Positions 8,425 through 15,851 of a stretch of DNA of 64,000 nt are shown here, piece by piece. This DNA comes from Ruminococcus flavefaciens (GTDB taxonomy: Bacteria > Bacillota > Clostridia > Oscillospirales > Ruminococcaceae). Each line of letters begins with the position of its first letter. The first letter of the stretch is position 1. Position numbers and translations under genes: made by a program. The DNA is taken from the NCBI GenBank assembly GCA_015067005.1, contig SVNH01000011.1, positions 39,745 through 103,744 of the forward strand. Direction: 5' to 3'. The notes beneath the pieces were generated by a model. The model was not told where the DNA came from. It saw only the letters and a program-made list of their open reading frames with translations, and did not search any database.

Positions 8425-9411
8425 ATGATAGGAAAATATGATATTGAACTATATAATAATAAGGTGCATTATTTTCTGACCGTAAAGAGAAATATAACCA
8501 TGCTTCAGGGAAATAGTGCAACAGGAAAAACAGAACTTATAAGGTTAATTGGTGATTATGAAGCGAATGGAGCGTCTTCAGGTATTACGATGATTTGCGA
8601 CATAAAATGTACAGTTCTTACTTCAATTGATTGGGAATTAAGATTATCAAGACTGAAACAGCATATAGTATTCATAGACGAAACGGCTTCATTTCTGAAA
8701 ACAAAAAGATTTGCCGAATTGGTTAATGGTTCAGATAACTATTTTGTGATAGTAACTCGTGATGAATTGAGTCAATTGCCCTATAGCGTAGAAGAGATAT
8801 ACGGTCTTAGAAATGTATCTGATAATCAGAAGTATAAAAACTATAAACGAGTTTATAATGAGATGTATAAGCTTTACAATTTCGATGTAACTGAGGATTA
8901 TGAACCAGAAATAGTTATTTCAGAAGATTCAAATGCCGGACATGAATTTTTTGATCTTATCTATCCGAATAGATGTATATCTGCACAAGGCAAAAGCAAT
9001 ATTTATCATATGATCAGAGAGTTTCAGGAAAAACAAATACTTGCAATTGTAGACGGTGCTGCATTTGGACCTGAAATAGGAAAGATATATCGTTATCTTC
9101 TATCAAGTCGAATAGACTGTGTTTTATATGCACCTGAATCATTCGAATTCCTGCTGTTAAGCGCGGGGATTTTAGATGTTTCAAATGAGATACTTGAAAA
9201 GACGTATATGTATGCTGATAGTTCTAAGTATTTGAGCTGGGAAGCGTATTATACTTATTATCTATCTGAAGTAACAAGAAATACTGTGTTTCAGTATAAT
9301 AAATCCAGATTAGCAGCCGCATATAGAACAAGTGGCGCTCTATCAAGAGTATTAGCTTTAATGCCAGATAAGATAAAGTTAAAAACAACTCATAATGATT
9401 TGGCTGATTAA
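8425..9411 (+). CDS. P-loop ATPase paired with DUF4869 protein
   Basis: This 328-residue protein has a Walker A motif, GNSATGKTEL (residues 29-38), and a Walker B-like strand, HIVFIDETASFL (about 91-102), followed by a sensor-like YFVIVTRDE. The C-terminal half (about 175-310) has no motif I recognise; it contains CISAQGKSNIYHMIREF and a Toprim-like ILAIVDGAAFG strand. The protein has no membrane segment. Base composition is more A+T-rich than the core genes around, consistent with transfer. The ATPase probably acts with the upstream DUF4869 protein, but what it acts on cannot be told. Confidence 0.7.
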   Translation: MIGKYDIELYNNKVHYFLTVKRNITMLQGNSATGKTELIRLIGDYEANGASSGITMICDIKCTVLTSIDWELRLSRLKQHIVFIDETASFLKTKRFAELVNGSDNYFVIVTRDELSQLPYSVEEIYGLRNVSDNQKYKNYKRVYNEMYKLYNFDVTEDYEPEIVISEDSNAGHEFFDLIYPNRCISAQGKSNIYHMIREFQEKQILAIVDGAAFGPEIGKIYRYLLSSRIDCVLYAPESFEFLLLSAGILDVSNEILEKTYMYADSSKYLSWEAYYTYYLSEVTRNTVFQYNKSRLAAAYRTSGALSRVLALMPDKIKLKTTHNDLAD

Positions 9412-9494
9412 GTTCGATAATGTTTTATTCAGTCAAGGAGATTTGTTGGCGAATTAATATGAATACATATTCGCTTAAATCTTTCAGTTTTTTC

Positions 9495-9523
9495 TTGACA
9501 AAGGAAGCGTATTGTGTTATAAT
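9495..9523 (+). promoter_or_regulatory. Strong promoter of a structured leader
   Basis: TTGACA (9495-9500) and TATAAT (9518-9523) with a 17-bp spacer match the consensus exactly. Transcription would run into the structured region at 9530-9722. Confidence 0.8.
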
Positions 9524-9529
9524 AAAAAA

Positions 9530-9670
9530 GTACTAAACAGGAAACTATTTGATCTTGACGCAATGATGATTCGGAAACAACCGAAAAGTAGCGAATTATT
9601 ATGCGTCATACTTTTAGTCATGGACTGACAATACAAAGGAAACACTGTACAATTTTTGTACGGTGTTTTC
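9530..9670 (+). ncRNA. Candidate structured leader or small RNA
   Basis: Downstream of a consensus promoter lies a nested structure: outer stem TGACGCA (9556-9562) with TGCGTCA (9602-9608), inner stem TTCGG (9570-9574) with CCGAA (9581-9585). A 10-bp terminator hairpin closes it (9641-9650 with 9658-9667, then T-rich). The layout of promoter, structured RNA and terminator fits either a small RNA or an attenuation leader of a mobile-element or resistance gene whose coding region has been lost. No known family could be assigned by eye. Confidence 0.45.
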
Positions 9671-9678
9671 TTATTTTT

Positions 9679-9722
9679 GGAGTGTGGTTTAAGTATTATT
9701 CTTAAACTACACTCCTTTTTAT
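9679..9722 (+). terminator. Very strong rho-independent terminator
   Basis: A 15-bp stem, GGAGTGTGGTTTAAG (9679-9693) with 9701-9715 (one G-T pair), has a 7-base loop and is followed by TTTTTATTTT. It comes nine bases after the weaker terminator of the leader, giving tandem termination. Confidence 0.85.
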
Positions 9723-9741
9723 TTTAAGGGAGAGATAAGAA

Positions 9742-9860
9742 ATGAATGAAATGACACTCGCTGAATGGCTCGACAAATGGTATAACCTCTATGCAAAGCC
9801 ATTCCTAAAAGCCTCCACTCTTGTAAGCTATAACGGCTACATAAAAAATCATAACAAAGA
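9742..9860 (+). pseudogene. Tyrosine integrase N-terminal fragment
   Basis: Starting at an ATG behind GGGAGAG, the frame encodes MTLAEWLDKWYNLYAK and then TLVSYNGYIKNH, the N-terminal core-binding domain of Tn916/ICE-type tyrosine recombinases. Homology stops at about residue 39; the frame then runs out of phase into helicase-derived DNA. The catalytic domain is absent, so the protein is inactive. Confidence 0.75.
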
Positions 9861-9865
9861 TACCG

Positions 9866-10475
9866 GTATCCATAGAAAGGCAGCAGAAAACCATTCAGGA
9901 ACAGATAGACGATCTCCGGAACGGTATCGAGGAGATGCAGGATCAGGACGGAGCTAAGTTTACAGTCAAGCAAATGGAAAAGGCTGTAAAGAACCTTGAA
10001 ACTAAGCTTGAAAAGCTTCAGAATGAAAATCAGGACGATGTCGTTACGTTTGAACAGCTCGGAATTGACAAGATGTTCTTGGACGAGGCTCACGAGTTCA
10101 AAAATCTGTTCCTGACAACGAAAATGACCAATGTTTCGGGAATTTCTACGAATCAGAACACTAAGAAAACTCCGGATTTGTATGCTAAATGCCGTTATGG
10201 AGCAGCGACGTGGAAGAATGGTACGACAAGGAAATGAGAACAAGAAAGTTCATCTTTTCCGCTATGTTACGGAGAAAACTTTCGATTCATATTTGTTCCA
10301 GACATTAGAGAATAAGCAGAAGTTCATAGGACAAATTATGACTTCAAAGTATCCGGCGAGGAACTGTGCCGATGTAGATGCTAATGCTCTCTCATATTCC
10401 GAGGTAAAGGCTCTATGTGCCGGAAATCCTCTTATCAAGGAGAAAATGACACTTGAAAACGAGATATGTAACTGA
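9866..10475 (+). pseudogene. Fragments of an ICE-type SNF2 helicase/methylase gene
   Basis: Two pieces of the giant helicase carried by integrative conjugative elements are present. The first (about 9866-10190) contains VVTFEQLGIDKMFLDEAHEF, with the DEAH Walker B motif. The second (about 10190-10475) holds the conserved C-terminal segment [20 protein letters not shown] followed by [20 protein letters not shown]. The joint near 10190 changes frame, so most of the helicase core has been deleted. The related intact protein in this window is the SNF2 fusion at 57349. Confidence 0.8.
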
Positions 10476-11429
10476 CGTAAACGGAGATATCATCAAGCCG
10501 AACGGTACTTCTATCCGTACTTCAAACGCCTTAATGACAAGAAGATCTTTCGCAGCAGAAGAACCTGCTTTTGAATTTGAGCTTTTAACAGGCGACTTTG
10601 AATACAATAACGGCGTATAACTGAAAAGGCTCTTGCTGATAATCAGTTCAGAGTTACGTTTGAAGCGTCTGACGGAACTACTAAAACTCAGTATCTCTCA
10701 GATGCTGTTGATAACGGCGACGGAACATATACCTTCTCCTACAGCATTCCTTACAACAAGTTCAATGAAAACATCAGAGCACAGGTATGCTACTCAAATA
10801 ATGTAAAGGGTTCATATCTCGATTACAGCGCAAAGAAATATGCTGATTCTATATTAGAAAACAGCGATCAATTCGACGAAGTTACTGTTAACACTATCAA
10901 GGCTCTCGTTAACTTCAGCGGATATGTTCAGATATTCGCAGGAACAGCTCCGGAAGATGCAGTAAATGCTGATCTCGGAATGCCTCTTGATGATGTCGAT
11001 GCTGAGATAAGCGATGAGTTCAACGCTGTGAAGACAATTAACAGCGATACGGTTTCAATTGCAGCAGCTAATCTTTCAATGGATAAGCTTACAAATATCA
11101 ACATCAAATTCAATATTGCAGCAGGTGCAAATGTAAGTGATTATATCTTCACCGTTGACGGACAAACTGTTACACCTAAGAAATCAGGTTCATCATACTA
11201 TGTTACAATGGAAGGAATCTCTCCGGTGAACTTTGATAAGATGTACGAGTTCAAGGTCCAGTCCAAGAATGATGATTCAGATTATGTTTCGCTCAAGTAC
11301 AGCTGCATAACTTATGCTAAAAAGGTACTTGAAATAAGTTCTGACAATAGCCTCAGAAATACAATGAAAGCTCTTTACTTCTTTAATCAGGAAATAAAGA
11401 GATATGTAAATCAGGAAGAGGAGGAATAA
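10467..11429 (+). pseudogene. Truncated, frameshifted surface-protein fragment
   Basis: The frame starting at [20 protein letters not shown] has no start codon and is joined directly to helicase debris. Its first 50 residues (FAAEEPAFEFELLTGDFEYN) closely match the segment FFAASEPAIEFEVTDGDYEY of the 1614-residue surface protein at 15852. A frameshift near 10618 moves coding into the frame that ends at 11429 with a QEEEE tail. About 270 residues of beta-rich sequence follow the frameshift, including FSYSIPYNKFNENIRAQVCY. It is the 3' part of a large extracellular protein of this family, left behind by recombination. Confidence 0.7.
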
Positions 11430-11431
11430 AT

Positions 11432-11539
11432 ATGGAAAAATATCTCGAAGCTGAAATTGATATCATTGCTTTTGACAGTGAAGATGTTATAACTACTTCT
11501 CCACCGGATTCTGTCGAATACCCTGATGTTCCCGTATAA
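11432..11539 (+). CDS. Small acidic peptide, 35 residues
   Basis: An ATG two bases after the upstream stop, with AGGAAGAGGAGG in front, opens a 35-codon frame beginning MEKYLEAEIDIIAFDSEDVI and ending TTSPPDSVEYPDVPV. The good ribosome binding site and tight coupling argue that it is real. Short peptides with a DxEDVI-TS centre after large surface-protein genes are something I associate with Ruminococcus genomes, but I know of no assigned function. Here its partner gene is broken. Confidence 0.5.
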   Translation: MEKYLEAEIDIIAFDSEDVITTSPPDSVEYPDVPV

Positions 11540-11587
11540 TTAAAACGGAACTCTCAACTTATAAGCTCTCATTTTTAGAAAAAAGTA

Positions 11588-11616
11588 TTGACATTAAAAA
11601 ATCATCTTGCTACAAT
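11588..11616 (+). promoter_or_regulatory. Promoter of the serine hydrolase
   Basis: TTGACA (11588-11593) and TACAAT (11611-11616) with a 17-bp spacer, 60 bp before the ATG at 11676. Confidence 0.7.
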
Positions 11617-11675
11617 AAAGATACTGTATGAAACTTCGATCGAATGTACAGACTCTAACTATACGGAGGTATATT

Positions 11676-12668
11676 ATGACAAAAGAAGAACTTCATAAGT
11701 ATATTGAGGAAAGCAATGGCAGTGAGAGCAATATTTGTCAGATATGTGCTTACAAAGACGGTAAAATGGTATACAGTGACACATGGCATGATTATAAGAA
11801 AGATAACTGTGTACATATAATGTCTGCTACCAAAAGCATAATGTCGCTGCTTATCGGTATCGCCCTTGATAAAGGGCAGATCGGCAGTATCGACGATAAA
11901 GTTCTTGACTACTTCCCGGATTATAAAGTCAAACGCGGTGAAAAGACCATATATGAAGTGACTATCAAGCACCTGCTAACAATGAGAGCACCTTATAAAG
12001 GCAAAGGCGATCCCTGGTCAAAGGTATGTTCAAGTGATAACTGGACATACGCTTCTCTTGATTTCCTTGGCGGCAGGAACGGTCTGACAGACGAATTCAA
12101 CTATAAGACTGTGTGCCTGCATATTCTAACCGGCATACTGTATAAGGCGACCAATATGAAGACTGTGGATTTCGCAAACAAGTTTCTATTTGACCCGCTT
12201 GGTATCAAGCCGTACTCGATCTACATAGCCAAAACAGCAGAGGAACACAAGCAGTTTACCATAGAGAAAACTCCCAAAGGCAATGTTTGGTTCTGCGATA
12301 CCGAAGACCTGGGGACTCCAGGATACGGACTTTGTATGTCGGCAGAGGATATGGCTAAGATAGGTCTGCTTTGTCTGAACAAAGGCGTTTATAACAGAAA
12401 GCGTGTCATTTCTTCAAAATGGATCGAAGAAATGACACGTCCCAGAGCTATTGAAAATCAGAACTGGCAGGGCATGGAATATGGATACCTGTGGTGGATA
12501 CTTGATCGTGAAAAGAATATCTACGCAGCTCTCGGAAACAGCGGAAATGTTATTTACATCAATCCTGATAAGAATATCGTTATAGCTGTAACATCATATT
12601 TCAAGCCAACAGTAATGGACAGAGTTGATTTCATAAGAGAATACATCGAGCCATTTGTGAGGCTATAA
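11676..12668 (+). CDS. Serine hydrolase of the beta-lactamase/class C family
   Basis: I place the start at 11676, behind ACGGAGGT; the open frame continues 16 codons further upstream without a ribosome binding site. The 330-residue protein has the class C/DD-peptidase-like active site SATKS (Ser and Lys of SxxK, about residues 50-53), followed by the helix LIGIALDKGQIGSIDDKVLD and the LTMRAP segment. YGLCMSAEDMAKIGLL and YGYLWWI are typical of the family's second half. There is no signal peptide, so it is cytoplasmic. Members act as esterases or peptidases, and the substrate cannot be predicted. Confidence 0.85.
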   Translation: MTKEELHKYIEESNGSESNICQICAYKDGKMVYSDTWHDYKKDNCVHIMSATKSIMSLLIGIALDKGQIGSIDDKVLDYFPDYKVKRGEKTIYEVTIKHLLTMRAPYKGKGDPWSKVCSSDNWTYASLDFLGGRNGLTDEFNYKTVCLHILTGILYKATNMKTVDFANKFLFDPLGIKPYSIYIAKTAEEHKQFTIEKTPKGNVWFCDTEDLGTPGYGLCMSAEDMAKIGLLCLNKGVYNRKRVISSKWIEEMTRPRAIENQNWQGMEYGYLWWILDREKNIYAALGNSGNVIYINPDKNIVIAVTSYFKPTVMDRVDFIREYIEPFVRL

Positions 12669-12714
12669 CAATAAAATGCCTGCACATTGACCTTACAAAC
12701 GAATAAAAAAGCTG

Positions 12715-12740
12715 CCGCAGTTTTATGCACAAAACTGCGG
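12715..12740. repeat. 10-bp inverted repeat, terminator-like
   Basis: CCGCAGTTTT (12715-12724) pairs with AAAACTGCGG (12731-12740), with six A upstream (a T-run on the minus strand). It could end the serine hydrolase message or be the end of an eroded insertion sequence. Confidence 0.45.
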
Positions 12741-12830
12741 GAGTCTATCCTAGAATTTGTGTAAACCTCTGAAGTAGTGTATAATAGAAGAGACATATTG
12801 GCGTGACTAAAAGAATGACACGCACTGAAA

Positions 12831-12853
12831 AGCCCGAATATTCGGGCTTTTTT
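12831..12853 (+). terminator. Rho-independent terminator
   Basis: AGCCCGAA (12831-12838) and TTCGGGCT (12841-12848) form a tight hairpin followed by a run of T. It lies downstream of a promoter-like TATAAT near 12780 with no gene between, so a short transcript is possible. Confidence 0.7.
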
Positions 12854-12944
12854 GCTACCCTTGTGTTGAGCGAAAAATTGAAAAACTGAGGGATGACATT
12901 GCAATATTTAGGCAGTTTTGGAGGATTTGAACTGCCACAAAGGC

Positions 12945-13157
12945 AGTTTTAATACAACTCATATGATAAGGAGCACCGGAGAGATGATCTCGGAGCTTTC
13001 ACAGTACATTACTCTTCGCGCCGGAACGGTCATAGCGACCGGTACGCCGTTTGGTTCGGGGAAGGATATGTCTCCGCCGGTATACCTGCGAAGCGGTGAC
13101 ACTGTCGTTGGCATAATAGAGGGTATCGGTGAACTCAGGAATATGGTCGGGAAATGA
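12945..13157 (+). pseudogene. C-terminal fragment of a fumarylacetoacetate hydrolase-family gene
   Basis: The frame from NTTHMIRSTGEMISELSQYI through RAGTVIATGTPFGSGKDMSP to GELRNMVGK matches the conserved C-terminal third of FAH-family enzymes (hydratases/isomerases of 2-oxo acids), including the ATGTP-G signature. The metal-binding Glu/Glu/Asp segment and everything N-terminal are missing. No ribosome binding site supports a shorter protein. Confidence 0.75.
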
Positions 13158-13464
13158 TAGCTGCGATATGCTTTCGGGAACTAAGAAAGCGGAATTTATC
13201 GGACTGAATAGTCTGCGTTGAATTCTGTTATCTGATTTGTTAAAATTACAGAATAATTTATTAAGGTGCACAACTGATTGTGCGCCTGATTTTCTTACTA
13301 TTGACGCAGAACATATTATACTGTTTTCTGATTTATCGCATCAATTTTGCACTAATCATCATATAATAACCATATACTGCTTGACACCATACGGTTCTTC
13401 ATGTACAATGATTATGTGCTAATAAACGTTGTGAGTAAGCAAGAATTCACTGAAAGGAATCATT
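13158..13464. other. Intergenic region with hairpin and promoter
   Basis: It contains a 9-bp hairpin (GGTGCACAA at 13265-13273 with 13278-13286, then a T-rich run) and the promoter at 13381. I see no gene or fragment in the rest. Confidence 0.6.
13381..13409 (+). promoter_or_regulatory. Promoter of the papain-like lipoprotein
   Basis: TTGACA (13381-13386) and TACAAT (13404-13409), 17-bp spacer, 56 bp before the ATG. Confidence 0.75.
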
Positions 13465-14760
13465 ATGAAAAAAGCTGCATTATTACTCGTTTTATCAGCT
13501 ATTTTATCATTGTATAGCTGCGGAAATAATAAGTCGGATAATGCGACCGAAGATACAAAGCCTTCCGTAACAGAAGAGGTCAGTGCTGAGACAACAAACG
13601 CTGAGACGGAGACAACCACTGCCGCCCCTAAAGACTATGTCCACGGAGATGAAGGATACTTCAACCTGCTTGAAGAATACCCCGAGATCAAGTTGAAGGA
13701 ACAGATAGGCGGTACCTGCTGGGTTTTCTCGGCGGTAAACAGCATGGAAACTGCTTACGCCATGAAAAACGGTTCCTACATCACGATAGCCCCTATGGAG
13801 CTGCTTGATCGCATTTACCTCGATGATAAAGAAGAAGGTTTTTTTGTCAAAGATGGCATTGACGTCAAAGAAGTAGGTGGCTGGCAGTGGATGGTGACAG
13901 AGACGCTGACCAATGGATTCGGTGACCTTACTTTAGACAGCAGCGTGATACTTGACACTTCCAATCGTGAAGCCATAAAGGAAAATCTGCATACACGCGG
14001 ATCTGTATCCATAGGAGTAAACGACACGAGCCAAAGCTATAAAGGCTGGTACGGTGGATATTATACATTCAACTATTCAGAAGAGGATTTTGACCACGAC
14101 ATAACAATCGTCGGTTATGACGATCATTTTCCAAAGGAGTACTTCAATATCCCTGCTGCTGAAGACGGTGCCTGGATAGCCTATAACAGCCAGTACACCT
14201 CTGGCTATCAATATCTCTCCTATTGCGCTCCTATCGCATATGCGATAAGTCACTCAGTTGCTGACAAGTATTCGGATGTCATCGGCTACGACGCAGGAAA
14301 CGAGCAGGACAAGTTTATCAAAACAGGTGATTCCACCAAAGTCGCAAATGTTTTTCACAAGGCAGGGAAGCTTGCGGCAGTCGGTACATACAACGACTTT
14401 GACGAGCAGGACATAAAGATCGAAGTTTACGACAGCACCTTCACGAACCTCCTGTATTCTCAGGATGCAGTTCTTGATTATCACGGCTACCATACCGTCG
14501 TACTGGATACGCCGGTCGATGTGACTGACTGCGCTGTTGCGATAACATATTCAAAGGGAGCTCCCGTCGAGGGTGAGACCATTGATACCGATATGGGCAG
14601 CTACAAGACATCAATAGAAACAGATCAGTCATATGTGCAAATCAGCTGTATTGACGACCAGATCAGCGACTGGAAGGACTTGACATCCAGCGGCATCAAG
14701 CAATTTCTGAATATTGATTTTGAGCCGGGAAACTGCTGCATAAAGGCTCTGTATCAATGA
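13465..14760 (+). CDS. Papain-like (C1A) cysteine peptidase lipoprotein
   Basis: The 431-residue protein begins with a lipoprotein signal peptide; the lipobox is LYSC with Cys19. A Thr/Glu-rich linker runs to about residue 58. The peptidase domain shows the oxyanion Gln80 and catalytic Cys85 in KEQIGGTCWVFSA, the catalytic His near residue 212 in DFDHDITIVGYDD and the Asn near 240 in WIAYNSQYTS. The C-terminal domain (about 285-430) matches the lectin-like domain often fused to bacterial C1 peptidases (VAITYSKGAPVEGET is typical). It would sit on the outer face of the membrane and cut peptides or proteins. Its stop overlaps the next start by four bases. Confidence 0.9.
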   Translation: MKKAALLLVLSAILSLYSCGNNKSDNATEDTKPSVTEEVSAETTNAETETTTAAPKDYVHGDEGYFNLLEEYPEIKLKEQIGGTCWVFSAVNSMETAYAMKNGSYITIAPMELLDRIYLDDKEEGFFVKDGIDVKEVGGWQWMVTETLTNGFGDLTLDSSVILDTSNREAIKENLHTRGSVSIGVNDTSQSYKGWYGGYYTFNYSEEDFDHDITIVGYDDHFPKEYFNIPAAEDGAWIAYNSQYTSGYQYLSYCAPIAYAISHSVADKYSDVIGYDAGNEQDKFIKTGDSTKVANVFHKAGKLAAVGTYNDFDEQDIKIEVYDSTFTNLLYSQDAVLDYHGYHTVVLDTPVDVTDCAVAITYSKGAPVEGETIDTDMGSYKTSIETDQSYVQISCIDDQISDWKDLTSSGIKQFLNIDFEPGNCCIKALYQ

Positions 14761-15689
14761 TCATGGATATTCAAATTATGGAAAAGACTGCACAAAATAA
14801 AGCTTATTTTCATCTTCCGGGGCTGTTTGAGTTCTATGACCTATACAGTGCGTTTCTGCCGCTGTATCGTGAGCACCGGGAATACTTCTACGACTGGTGC
14901 GAAATAGCATCTGTATACGGTGCTCCTGCCGACTGTATCTGGGGCGGGGGACGTGCCGGATTCGGCGAATTTAATGCAGAAGATGTACTCGCTCTTATGA
15001 ATGAATACGGTATTTCTTCAAGGCTAACTTTCAGCAATTCGCTTTTAAAACCTGAACATCTCACCGACAGGAAATGCAATGCCCTGTGCGAGCTTTTTGC
15101 CGGAAACAAAGACATACAGAACGGCGTGATAATCCACTCGGACCTTCTGCTTGAACATATTAAGAATAATTATCCCGGACTTTATTTTGTTTCCTCGACT
15201 ACAAAGGTCCAGACTGATTTTGAGGGGGTTATAAAGGAAACGGAGCGGCGTGATTTTAAATATGTTGTACCTGATTTCAGGCTGAATATGCTTTATGATA
15301 AGCTTAGTATACTCTCACAGAAGCAAAAAGATAAAGTCGAATTTCTGTGCAATGAATGCTGCTCGTTTTACTGTAAAGACAGAAAAGCGTGCTACGAAAA
15401 TGTAAGCCGGAAGAATCTCGGAGAAGACTGTCCTGATCACATCTGCACAGCACCGGATGCCGGAGACGGATACCGTTTTTCAAAGGCAATGAAAAATCCC
15501 GGATTTATCAGTATCGACGACATCGTCAGCACCTATCTGCCCCTCGGTTTTTCTAATTTCAAAATAGAAGGCAGAGGACTCGGAAGTGCTGTTAATCTCG
15601 AATTCCTGCTTTATTACCTCACAAAGCCGGAATACCAGCTCATTGTCCGTGAAGAGATCTACCTCGATAGTATGCTGGATCTTTTCTGA
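14757..15689 (+). CDS. U32-peptidase-like TIM-barrel protein with Cys cluster
   Basis: The 310-residue cytoplasmic protein overlaps the peptidase gene by four bases (ATGA). It has alternating strand-helix segments (GVIIHSDLLLEHI, YFVSSTTKV, FKYVVPDFRLN) and ends with SNFKIEGRGLGSAVNLEFLL, which resembles the signature of the U32/UbiU-UbiV family. A cysteine group, CNECCSFYCKDRKAC (about 198-212), with further Cys at about 225 and 229, could bind an iron-sulfur cluster as in UbiU/UbiV. The assignment rests on pattern only and it could be another barrel enzyme. Confidence 0.5.
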   Translation: MIMDIQIMEKTAQNKAYFHLPGLFEFYDLYSAFLPLYREHREYFYDWCEIASVYGAPADCIWGGGRAGFGEFNAEDVLALMNEYGISSRLTFSNSLLKPEHLTDRKCNALCELFAGNKDIQNGVIIHSDLLLEHIKNNYPGLYFVSSTTKVQTDFEGVIKETERRDFKYVVPDFRLNMLYDKLSILSQKQKDKVEFLCNECCSFYCKDRKACYENVSRKNLGEDCPDHICTAPDAGDGYRFSKAMKNPGFISIDDIVSTYLPLGFSNFKIEGRGLGSAVNLEFLLYYLTKPEYQLIVREEIYLDSMLDLF

Positions 15690-15747
15690 ATATCATAACG
15701 AATAATACTCTTTTGCTTCGGTAAACAAACTGAGATCAGCAAAAAAT

Positions 15748-15803
15748 AAGCATACCACAGTCACCAGTATAAGGTGACATTTGTGGTATGCTTTTTCTTT
15801 TTA
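15748..15803. terminator. Bidirectional terminator between convergent genes
   Basis: A 12-bp stem (15748-15759 with 15782-15793) plus an inner TCACC/GGTGA stem is flanked by A-rich and T-rich runs, so it serves both the rightward peptidase operon and the leftward surface-protein gene. Confidence 0.85.
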
Positions 15804-15851
15804 TCTGCGAAATATCTGCTTGCGGATCAATGAATTCTGGTACGTTAAGCG

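Noticed and set aside
12741..12850. Possible end of an IS256-like insertion sequence
   Set aside because: Only a hairpin and a terminator are visible; there is no transposase fragment and no matching opposite end.
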